A stretch of 13,722 bases of DNA from Candidatus Omnitrophota bacterium. GTDB taxonomy: Bacteria > Omnitrophota > Koll11 > Gygaellales > Profunditerraquicolaceae. Both the position numbers and the translations under genes were made by a program. The DNA lies in contig JAPLLP010000251.1 in NCBI GenBank assembly GCA_026387515.1, positions 1 to 13,722 of the forward strand. The letters run 5' to 3'. Shown here in pieces: positions 7,491 to 13,722 of the stretch; positions within the stretch are counted from its first letter, which is position 1; each line of letters opens with the position of its first letter. The notes under the pieces are model-generated. The model did not search any database. It saw nothing but the letters and a program-made list of their open reading frames with translations, and had not been told where the DNA came from.

Positions 7491-10198
7491 CCTTGCGGGG
7501 ACAATCCCTTACCTCTGTCGAGAGGCTGGATGAGGCCTTTAGGGTAAAATTTGATGATACTTTCTATGGGCTAAAGCGTCTGGAATATTCAAGTAATCTG
7601 GGCGGAGAGAGCCTTGAGGTTTTGGAACAATTGATCCGCAATGCCTTCCGCGATGAGAATGTCGGCCTGACCAAAGAAAGGAAGAATGCCCTGGACAGGC
7701 TGAGTCTTTTTGGGGCAGAGGTTCCCACGGCAACCTCCTGGATAGATGTGACTAAGGGCGGCTATAGCGTTGGCGTGCAAACTGCCGGAGGGAAATGGCA
7801 GACGCTTAATGATATTTTAGGCATTGGTTACACTTTGGCCCGCACCGGAGGAGAAGTCGGCACATTAACCGCATATCAGATGTCCAAGATCCTCATCGCC
7901 GTAGTGCAGCTGCCGCGCGTGGAAAGGGCGAATAATTACGGCGCCAATATGTCGGTAATGATGCCCAATGGTAAGTTCAGAGGCCTTGACCTGGCATTCG
8001 TGCAGCTGGGCGAGCGCAGGACCGAGGCGGCTAATTCGCATGCCCGGGCATATGTGGCAGGTGCGCATATCCCCGGCCTAGGCACAGGCGTTGATGTAGG
8101 GTTTAAGGTTTATACTAAAATTCCTATTCCTTTGCCATATATAAACGTCCAGCTGGCTAAGAAAGCCCCGCTCTTACAGACCCTTTACGGAGAGTTTACC
8201 GAATACTATGAGCATTATGACGAGAAAACCAATGAATTTGTCAAAACCGATAAAAACCGCCAGACCCTGCAGATCCGCGACGGCCTGGATACCCTGAATA
8301 ATTACATCCATATGCTTTTTGGCGCGGATACCCAGCTGGAAGAATTTCCGTCAATAGTATTTTTCGGCCGCAGCCAGCGCGAATTTATGCTGTCGGCATT
8401 GTTGAATAAGAATCCCAATATGGTCTACTGGATCAAGAAAGAAGGGGAACATCAGATCCTCTTGGTTCAGGATTTAAGTAAGGGAGGAAAAGGCGGGGTA
8501 TGGCGTCAGGTAGGCAAGGCCAGGATGTTTGTACCGGATAATAAGCCATTCTTAAAGAAGCTGGGGCTTTGGCAGGATAACGACGGATTATATAAGGTCA
8601 GCGGCCTGGCAGAGGTAGAACATGCCCACGAGTACAATTATTATACTAAATTGTTAGGCTGCGGAGTTAACCCCCGCACGCACGAGATTGAGCCATTTAT
8701 CAGGCCGCAGGATATCCCGGCTTTCCCCAGAGTGCATTGGAGAAGACTGCCGGTGTTCAACGGGAATTCCTATGCCGAGAATGATGATGGGACGCCAAAG
8801 ATGACCGATACCGAGGCTCCAGTGTATTACAATGCCAAAGGCGAGATGATGATCTTCTGCCCCGGAGAACAGGTAGCGCTGATGCAGTATTTTATGAGCG
8901 AGGGCAAGACCGGCAGGCAGGCATATGAGGTGATCGATAACGGGCCGATGCAATATCTCATGCTTAAACCTGAGGATGCGCCGAAGGATAGAGTAACTAT
9001 CCTTGCCGGCACTCCCATAATAATCCGGGGTGAAAAGAAGTCTCTGGAGAAAAATACCTGCGCTACTTTTGAAACCCGTTTTACCGCGGACAGCCAATTT
9101 GTCTATAATGGAACAGAATCTCAATATAAGGGAAGGAAATTCGCCTTGATTGAAAAGGCAGAGGTTAATGTCCCCGTGGCTATAGTCTATGGCCGGGTTA
9201 CCGATTTTATCTATGACCGCAAGGATATCCCCCTGGTAGGTAAATTAAAAGAACCCTTCCGGATCATCCCGCGCGACGCCCAGTCAGAAGAAGATTATGT
9301 TGAGGTTAAGGCGGGAGTGGATAGCCCGGCAGTGACCTTTGAAGATTACTACGTAACCAGATTAAAAGATAAAAAAGGCAAGGAACACATCGTCCCGGCA
9401 ATTGTTGAGTTTGCCCGCGACACCAAATATGAAGAAAATGTCCGTTCTGCCTGGTGCAGAGTGCTTAATCGCGACGGCACCTGGGATTATTATCTGGATA
9501 AACTTCCTCCGGGCGGGGTGCATCGCGGGAAAATCCCCGAATATCTTAATCGGCGCATGGCAAGGACAGCCGATGGCAGAGGTTTTGCTATCAGGGATTT
9601 TAAGGAAGATAAGGAACTATTTGATGCTTACAATAATAAGCTGCTGAGGTTGCGCGCGGGGGTCATGCTCTTAAGAGACTTGAAGAACGGCCACCTGCGT
9701 AACCTTTACACCGGCATAGCCCAGGCCGATGAGGACTTAAAGACATATTTAGAAGCCATAAGAGACCATAAGGTTGTGGGGATGCAGATAGAGAAGTGGA
9801 TAGACGAGCTTGGCCTGCTCAATGCCACCCCTATCCCTAGTATCGGCATAGTGTATATTGTCATTGAAAGCGATCTGGTTAACAATACCACTAAGATTAC
9901 CATTACCGCCAGAGACCTTCAGGGCAATCTTTATAATGAGAATGTCCGCCAATTTAACGGTTTAATCTTAGACGGGAAATCCCTGGGCAGCTACTCTATG
10001 CCTATCCCCGGGCCAACCTCGCAGGGTTATGTTCCCTTTAGCGTTTTGGGCTGGGGCTTTGAGGTGGTGCAGAGATTGCTTATGGAGCCGGACATTGATT
10101 TTATTAATTTTGCCGCCGCGGCTTATCTGAGGGAAGGACCAGGGCCCACCAATTGCCATGGCAATCCGGTTTTGAGGCATCGATACTTACCAATTTAG
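7316..10198 (+). CDS. Giant-protein fragment: end of (alpha/alpha)6-like domain followed by unrecognised beta-rich region
   Basis: The first possible start is TTG 7316, followed directly by ATG 7319, but neither has a Shine-Dalgarno sequence. The frame is open from 7277 and completes the helical domain begun in the previous fragment. Residues 1-60 finish that domain (GHGWNTP, LNPFE). From about residue 150 onward the sequence is mostly short beta-type stretches, for example YTKIPIPLPYINVQL and VPVAIVYGRVTDFIY, with many Tyr, Trp and Gly residues and charged turns. No signal peptide, no obvious transmembrane helix and no recognised catalytic motif are seen. The last dozen or so codons before the stop (GNPVLRHRYLPI) look like out-of-frame sequence, since adding one T at 10170-10173 continues the protein in frame 1. 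A role in surface or periplasmic structure is inference. Confidence 0.7.
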   Translation: MMGELSKMQNNGLWPYASQPRLKTGHGWNTPLSQNNLTGTLYCNMALAQLNPFEVGTVPLRGQSLTSVERLDEAFRVKFDDTFYGLKRLEYSSNLGGESLEVLEQLIRNAFRDENVGLTKERKNALDRLSLFGAEVPTATSWIDVTKGGYSVGVQTAGGKWQTLNDILGIGYTLARTGGEVGTLTAYQMSKILIAVVQLPRVERANNYGANMSVMMPNGKFRGLDLAFVQLGERRTEAANSHARAYVAGAHIPGLGTGVDVGFKVYTKIPIPLPYINVQLAKKAPLLQTLYGEFTEYYEHYDEKTNEFVKTDKNRQTLQIRDGLDTLNNYIHMLFGADTQLEEFPSIVFFGRSQREFMLSALLNKNPNMVYWIKKEGEHQILLVQDLSKGGKGGVWRQVGKARMFVPDNKPFLKKLGLWQDNDGLYKVSGLAEVEHAHEYNYYTKLLGCGVNPRTHEIEPFIRPQDIPAFPRVHWRRLPVFNGNSYAENDDGTPKMTDTEAPVYYNAKGEMMIFCPGEQVALMQYFMSEGKTGRQAYEVIDNGPMQYLMLKPEDAPKDRVTILAGTPIIIRGEKKSLEKNTCATFETRFTADSQFVYNGTESQYKGRKFALIEKAEVNVPVAIVYGRVTDFIYDRKDIPLVGKLKEPFRIIPRDAQSEEDYVEVKAGVDSPAVTFEDYYVTRLKDKKGKEHIVPAIVEFARDTKYEENVRSAWCRVLNRDGTWDYYLDKLPPGGVHRGKIPEYLNRRMARTADGRGFAIRDFKEDKELFDAYNNKLLRLRAGVMLLRDLKNGHLRNLYTGIAQADEDLKTYLEAIRDHKVVGMQIEKWIDELGLLNATPIPSIGIVYIVIESDLVNNTTKITITARDLQGNLYNENVRQFNGLILDGKSLGSYSMPIPGPTSQGYVPFSVLGWGFEVVQRLLMEPDIDFINFAAAAYLREGPGPTNCHGNPVLRHRYLPI
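10108..10198 (+). other. Frame break 3 (frame 2 to frame 1)
   Basis: Frame 1 opens at 10108 (after TAA 10105-10107) and frame 2 stops at TAG 10196-10198, so the shift is within this bracket. Adding one T to TTTT at 10170-10173 joins GNPV to FEASILTNLDRYGNSLRQ without any stop. The exact site is less certain than at the A-run breaks because the bracket is 91 bases long. Confidence 0.65.
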
Positions 10199-11355
10199 AC
10201 CGTTACGGTAATTCCTTAAGGCAGTATGCCGCCGCGCTCTCCGATGCCAATGCCTCCGCGGTTGAGGTGCGCAAGCTTCAGGATGAATTATTGGTATTAA
10301 AGAAGGAGATAGAGGAGGCCGGAGACAGGATCACTAAAATTAATCCTTGGGCCCGGGTTTATACCGACACAGAGCTGAACCAGATGCTTAATTCCGAGCT
10401 TTCCGAGGGAGGCCTGGAAACTACCTTTGGCGACAGGCGTTCTTCGGCGGGCAACGTCTTAAATGACCTCTGGCATTCCCAGGATGGCAGGTTTGTCTTG
10501 GATTTATCCACTTATAAGGTTTCTCCTAACGACGGTTTATTCGGTGAACAGAGCTGGGTGGGTTTACGCTATAACGGAGAGCGCCTGAATAATGCCGTGG
10601 CCGTAGGTTATTTAAAGGGCTCGCGCAATATCCTGGTGAACGGCGAATATAAAACAGTATATGATTATCGGGCTGCTCTCATTGAAAACGCCACCATGAA
10701 TATTTATAAGGGCCAGAAACATAATATCTACGGCAGCTATATCGGCGATTTTGAATTCAGCGTGGATGAGAAAGGTTTTGTCATAGGACAGCAATTACAT
10801 CTGGTAGATTATCTGCCGGTTGATGAGAAGACCAAGAGGCAGCATTTTATTGAAGCAACCCTGGGTGGCACTTTTGCCGACGCGGGAGATAAGGCTTCGG
10901 TGCAGATCAAGGGTGTGTGGCAACCGGTGAGCATACCCGTGGAGCAGAAAATAATCTCTGGCAGGATAGGTTACGGCATGAATAACGCCAAGACCGGTAA
11001 TTCTTGGAGGATATACGTCGAGCCCGGCCTGATGAACGGAGATGACCTGCCGGAAGGTGCCTATGCGTTAGCGGGCGTGGGCGCAACTCAACAATTAAGC
11101 GCACACTGGGCAATAAGCGAAAATGTCGAGGCGGGCAATCTGGGATACGGCGCAAACGGCGGGCCGCGGGTATCTTTCCGCAAGGGTCCGTTTAGCTTTA
11201 TAGAGGTAAAAGGCGGTTGGTCCAGCGTGGAAACCGGCGCCCCGGCAGGGCATGGCACAGTTGGTCCCAGCGCAGGCCTGACCGTGGGCATCCGTAACAA
11301 GGCAGGGCGGCGCGGGGTTAATTTAGGCCTCAGGAAAAGACCTGGTTGGATTTAA
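10153..11355 (+). CDS. Giant-protein fragment: coiled coil followed by Gly-rich beta-strand region
   Basis: The first possible start is TTG 10153, without a ribosome binding site and overlapping the previous fragment by 46 bases, so it is better read as a continuation. Residues about 12-64 form a coiled coil (for example VRKLQDELLVLKKEIEEAGD). Residues 70-230 are mixed, with repeated Tyr/Asn-rich strands such as IYGSYIGDFEFSV. Residues about 231-395 are an alternating Gly/aromatic pattern (EATLGGTFADAG, SGRIGYGMNN, YALAGVGATQQL, GPSAGLTVGIRN), reminiscent of outer-membrane beta-barrel strands. The last residues RPGWI before TAA 11353-11355 are probably out of frame: removing one A from AAAA 11335-11338 gives LRKDLVGFNPMQGYMDAY. 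The barrel reading is an impression from strand pattern only; a beta-sandwich or solenoid is equally possible. Confidence 0.68.
   Translation: MPWQSGFEASILTNLDRYGNSLRQYAAALSDANASAVEVRKLQDELLVLKKEIEEAGDRITKINPWARVYTDTELNQMLNSELSEGGLETTFGDRRSSAGNVLNDLWHSQDGRFVLDLSTYKVSPNDGLFGEQSWVGLRYNGERLNNAVAVGYLKGSRNILVNGEYKTVYDYRAALIENATMNIYKGQKHNIYGSYIGDFEFSVDEKGFVIGQQLHLVDYLPVDEKTKRQHFIEATLGGTFADAGDKASVQIKGVWQPVSIPVEQKIISGRIGYGMNNAKTGNSWRIYVEPGLMNGDDLPEGAYALAGVGATQQLSAHWAISENVEAGNLGYGANGGPRVSFRKGPFSFIEVKGGWSSVETGAPAGHGTVGPSAGLTVGIRNKAGRRGVNLGLRKRPGWI
10843..11340 (+). other. Gly/aromatic alternating strands, barrel-like region
   Basis: Residues 231-395 of the preceding CDS show about ten short strands with alternating hydrophobic and polar residues separated by Gly/Asn/Asp turns, ending in SAGLTVGIRNKAG and GVNLGLR. 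This is the look of transmembrane beta strands. However, the segment is short for a barrel, is followed by further coding sequence rather than a terminal aromatic residue, and lies in a protein that also has inner-membrane helices. The assignment is therefore tentative. Confidence 0.3.
11327..11355 (+). other. Frame break 4 (frame 1 to frame 2) at an A run
   Basis: Frame 2 opens at 11327 after TAG 11324-11326 and frame 1 stops at TAA 11353-11355. Removing one A from AAAA 11335-11338 joins GVNLGLRKD to LVGFNPMQGYM with no interruption. This is a classic homopolymer length difference. Confidence 0.78.
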
Positions 11356-11359
11356 TCCC

Positions 11360-12142
11360 ATGCAAGGATATATGGATGCCTATCCGGTTGCCACGAGCGC
11401 CAGTGACTTAATAGAGGCGCCCAAGGATAAATATCCTGAAGCCCCCACAGAGGCGGATCTGACCCTTAACGGCAGGATCGTGGAGTATTTAGGTAAAGGC
11501 TTAGAGGCCAAGAGGGTTCAGCTGACTGATGCCTATGCGGTTGTCCTGGCGTTCGACGGTAACCTACCGGTGAGTGTTACAACCTTAAAGGCGTTCAATG
11601 AGTTAGGCGCGACCCGGGTTTGCGATTTATATGATAAGATCAATGAGCACGGAGGGCAATACAACGGAATCAGCTACAAAAAAGTAAAAGATACCTTCCA
11701 GTTCTTTTACAATGTGGAGATAAATGTTGATGGAGCATGGCGTCCCGCCTCCATTGAATTAACCAAAATTGAAAAATCATTAGAAGATTGCCGGACCCTG
11801 GTGCTTCTGCCGCTCACCAAGGATAATCCTACGCTCGGACTAAAGATAGTGGAGTTGATGCCTAAGGGCCTTGAGGAAGCCATGAAAGAGATTAACGGCG
11901 CTGGTGCCTTACATTCTACCCGGCTTGTCCTTTCTATCGACGACCTGAATTATCTTTTGAATAATTCCTTACTGCGCGGCTATCCGATTAAGAATAATGC
12001 GGGTCAGTTACGTTTTTATTATAAGGTTTCCCGCGACGCCACCTTGCCTGACGGCAGAAAGATACAGAAAGGTTCAGTATATGAACCGGGTCTTGCAGGT
12101 ATAAGGCGGCTTAATGAGCGTGGCCGCAAAACTTTCCGTTAA
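11360..12142 (+). CDS. Giant-protein fragment, unrecognised
   Basis: The frame's first ATG is 11360, five bases after the preceding stop, but frame 2 is already open at 11327 and no Shine-Dalgarno precedes the ATG. The 260 residues contain helical stretches (EATNG-type loops around GRIVEYLGKGLEAKRVQL), a beta segment with FFYNVEINVDGAWRPASIEL, and a helical part ending with LSIDDLNYLLNNSLLRGYP. No signal peptide, transmembrane helix or known motif is visible. The phrase DGAWRPASI recalls KGVWQPVSI about 260 residues earlier in the joined protein, a possible degenerate internal repeat. The terminal residues TFR before TAA 12140-12142 are probably out of frame, since removing one A from 12128-12131 continues into frame 3. 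No function can be assigned. Confidence 0.65.
   Translation: MQGYMDAYPVATSASDLIEAPKDKYPEAPTEADLTLNGRIVEYLGKGLEAKRVQLTDAYAVVLAFDGNLPVSVTTLKAFNELGATRVCDLYDKINEHGGQYNGISYKKVKDTFQFFYNVEINVDGAWRPASIELTKIEKSLEDCRTLVLLPLTKDNPTLGLKIVELMPKGLEEAMKEINGAGALHSTRLVLSIDDLNYLLNNSLLRGYPIKNNAGQLRFYYKVSRDATLPDGRKIQKGSVYEPGLAGIRRLNERGRKTFR
12105..12142 (+). other. Frame break 5 (frame 2 to frame 3) at an A run
   Basis: Frame 3 opens at 12105 after TAA 12102-12104, and frame 2 stops at TAA 12140-12142. Removing one A from AAAA 12128-12131 joins RRLNERGRK to LSVKALSDIPAELRDEL. An ATG at 12114 in frame 3 could alternatively start a separate overlapping gene, but the single-base repair is simpler and matches the other breaks. 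Confidence 0.72.
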
Positions 12143-13722
12143 GGCGTTGTCAGATATTCCCGCAGAATTGAGAGATGAGCTTCTTTTTGACTACCGCGGC
12201 AGAGTGGCGACTGAATCATTGGCTCAGGCTGTTTATCTGCCGACCATACTATACGATATGAGAAAAGATTTCTTAGAGCAGAAACTCCTATCCCAAGGAC
12301 AGCGGGTGGTGGGCTGGGCTAAGAAACCGGACGCCTTGACCGGCCTGCCCATGATACTTTTAACTGCCGAGGCCATGAGATCCAAAGAGACCTGGAAGGA
12401 GATGGAGAACTCCGAGATCGATGCCCTCTTACGCATTAGTAATGATACCACCGGGCATATGACAGGTATAAGGATAGATTCAGGAGCGGTCGCATTAGCC
12501 GCTAACGAAGCAATAGGGCTAGCTTCGCTGCGCTTGAATCTTGATCGCCATGGCAATATCAACGCGGTAGGGGTTAATTTAGGCGAGAATATCGCGCTCT
12601 TAGGCCAGGCGGTTTTGGATCAATTAAAAGCCGGTGGCCATACATTAAGCGGAGAAGAGCCCCTTGAGCGTTCTTTCCGCGGCTTTGACGCTAATTTTAA
12701 CCTCGGCCAGCAGACCGGCTGGGCAGTAAGCATAGGTGAGCATACCTTGCAGATCGGCCAGAGCAAGATAACATTTGACTATATCCTGGAGCTTGATAAC
12801 TCCGGAAAACTGGTAAGGGAGTTCGGCGTGTCCTTAGGCAAAGAGCAGATTAAGATTAAACCTGACCACAGCTTGGTCATAGTATCTCCGGAATTGCTGG
12901 GTGGCAAAAAAGGCGCGGCCTATTTAGTTAAGGAAAAAGACGACAATTTTGTTGCTGACGACAGCATGTTTAAATCCGGTAAAGTTTCTGAATCTGAAGA
13001 TATAGATTTCAACCGTCAACTTCCGAACACGGCATGGGCAGCTGAGATAAATAGAATTATTGCTGAAGTAAAATCAAAATTACCTGCGGATAAACTCAGG
13101 CTGTTTGCGCCGACCGACTTAGTCTGTAAAATAATCAATGATCTGAAACCTAACGGAGAGCTGCGCCGTTATTCCATACAGTTATTTGGGGATAGAGATA
13201 CGCCATACATAACTATATCTCAACACGGGCTATTTGATTTGGAGATTGAATACGAGGGCCAGGTATATAGTTTGCGCTATGCCTTGAACGGCGCTCCGGG
13301 ATGGCAACTTACTAAGCCGGTTGGGGTATCTTTGCAGAAGTCGCTCGCAGAAAACCTGGTTCTGGATTTATTCACCCGTAATGCCTTTATTGAATTGAGG
13401 GACGAGAAGAATAAATATTTGACCGGATATAAGCATTTAAACAGGGGAGATCTATCAGTTTTTGCTCTCCAGCTGCCTGAATTGTTAGCCGGGATTAAAC
13501 AGGTGGGGGCTTTATGGCCAGTAGCATGGGAGGAAGTATTCCTTTATCGCGAGGGTAAATATACCGCCAGGCTCTTGCACGTCCTAGAGATTCCTTCGGA
13601 TGGGATTGCTTATTTGCGCGGTGAAATTGTCGGTGTTTCTAATCTTGAAGAAATAAACTTTGCGGGCGGGGAGATGACGTTTGCCTACCTGAAAGACTCC
13701 TATGCATTCTATAAAGGGAAAA
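12114..13722 (+). CDS. Giant-protein fragment, unrecognised, open at right end
   Basis: Frame 3 has no stop from 12105 to the window edge, about 535 codons. The first ATG is 12114, overlapping the previous fragment by 29 bases; the weak purine stretch at 12103-12106 is a poor ribosome binding site. After break repair the frame continues directly from the preceding fragment. The sequence begins helical (IPAELRDELLFDY, LYDMRKDFLEQKLL). It then becomes beta-rich, with repeated Gly-x-Asn/Ser-Leu-Gly strands (GVNLGENIALLG, GVSLGKEQIKI) and strands such as ITFDYILELDNSGKLV. A helical piece near 13040-13150 is followed by another beta portion (FDLEIEYEGQVYSLRYALNG). Cysteines are rare, and no transmembrane helix, signal peptide or catalytic motif is seen. 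It is part of the long unrecognised tail of the giant protein. Confidence 0.7.
   Translation, partial: MSVAAKLSVKALSDIPAELRDELLFDYRGRVATESLAQAVYLPTILYDMRKDFLEQKLLSQGQRVVGWAKKPDALTGLPMILLTAEAMRSKETWKEMENSEIDALLRISNDTTGHMTGIRIDSGAVALAANEAIGLASLRLNLDRHGNINAVGVNLGENIALLGQAVLDQLKAGGHTLSGEEPLERSFRGFDANFNLGQQTGWAVSIGEHTLQIGQSKITFDYILELDNSGKLVREFGVSLGKEQIKIKPDHSLVIVSPELLGGKKGAAYLVKEKDDNFVADDSMFKSGKVSESEDIDFNRQLPNTAWAAEINRIIAEVKSKLPADKLRLFAPTDLVCKIINDLKPNGELRRYSIQLFGDRDTPYITISQHGLFDLEIEYEGQVYSLRYALNGAPGWQLTKPVGVSLQKSLAENLVLDLFTRNAFIELRDEKNKYLTGYKHLNRGDLSVFALQLPELLAGIKQVGALWPVAWEEVFLYREGKYTARLLHVLEIPSDGIAYLRGEIVGVSNLEEINFAGGEMTFAYLKDSYAFYKGK

Larger units (their letters stand above)
2..13722 (+). other. 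Reconstructed giant multidomain gene, partial at both ends, with five frame breaks
   Basis: All six plus-strand frames in this window read as parts of one protein of at least about 4,570 residues. The sequence is open to both window edges, and there is no intergenic space anywhere. At each break the frame used next opens before the previous one stops: frame 1 opens at 853 against a stop at 877; frame 2 at 7277 against 7296; frame 1 at 10108 against 10198; frame 2 at 11327 against 11355; frame 3 at 12105 against 12142. A single-base change restores continuity at each place. Domain order is: many membrane segments, LysM, M15-peptidase-like, helical region, (alpha/alpha)6-barrel-like, long beta-rich tail. 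The internal starts have no convincing Shine-Dalgarno sequence. Giant genes of this style are known from Omnitrophota; assignment to that phylum is inference. Real pseudogenisation cannot be excluded from the sequence alone. Confidence 0.72.

Noticed and set aside
8654..9124. 156-codon minus-strand open frame
   Set aside because: Antisense to continuous plus-strand coding; no start signal and no recognisable protein features.
9402..9647. 81-codon plus-strand open frame in a second frame
   Set aside because: Fully inside the continuous frame-2 coding sequence and without a ribosome binding site.
11335..12131. Programmed ribosomal frameshifting at the AAAA runs
   Set aside because: Both need a +1 shift at runs too short to be typical slippery sites, with no evident stimulatory structure; the other breaks use different sequences and one needs the opposite direction. 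Indel error or mutation is simpler.
1..13722. RNA genes, CRISPR arrays, insertion sequences, promoters or terminators
   Set aside because: No tRNA-like fold, spaced repeats, transposase motifs, inverted-repeat ends or hairpin with T tract were seen; all bases are explained by plus-strand coding.

Overview
The window appears to be one continuous plus-strand coding region for a giant, membrane-anchored multidomain protein. It enters from the left edge, leaves at the right edge, and has no visible start, terminator, promoter, RNA gene or mobile element. Literal translation breaks it into six overlapping or abutting reading frames. At each of the five breaks the next frame is already open before the previous one closes, within brackets of about 20-90 bases. 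A one-base change restores continuity every time: a missing A near 871-873, an extra base in 7277-7296, a missing T at 10170-10173, an extra A at 11335-11338 and an extra A at 12128-12131. Four of these five sit in short A or T runs. Joined, the frames give at least about 4,570 codons. I therefore list the six fragments as separate CDS entries plus one entry for the reconstructed gene. Sequencing or assembly indels are the likeliest cause, with genuine decay as the alternative.

Layout of the reconstructed protein: (1) bases 2-2980, a membrane part with about a dozen hydrophobic segments, interrupted by a basic LKLP repeat at about 832-890; (2) about 3280-4240, coiled-coil and Ala/Pro-rich linker sequence around one clear LysM module (3526-3675); (3) about 4690-5010, a region resembling zinc-dependent M15-type peptidoglycan carboxypeptidases but with an insertion between the first two presumed metal ligands; (4) about 5050-6420, a helical region I do not recognise; (5) about 6424-7490, a helical-repeat domain resembling (alpha/alpha)6-barrel carbohydrate-active proteins, cut by the second frame break; (6) about 7500-13722, roughly 2,000 residues, largely beta-rich and unrecognised, with one coiled coil (10190-10345) and a Gly-rich, barrel-like stretch (10843-11340).

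Organism: moderate GC (by eye a little under 50%), very long ORFs, and an architecture of transmembrane segments, LysM, cell-wall hydrolase and (alpha/alpha)6 domain fit an uncultivated Gram-negative bacterium. Candidate phylum Omnitrophota, for which giant genes have been reported, is my best guess; this is inference only.

Working model (inference): the N-terminal part anchors the protein in the inner membrane. The LysM and M15-like modules bind and possibly trim peptidoglycan, the (alpha/alpha)6 domain acts on or binds a glycan, and the long beta-rich tail extends through the periplasm or to the cell surface. The catalytic start of the protein, possibly a glycosyltransferase, would lie upstream of this window.
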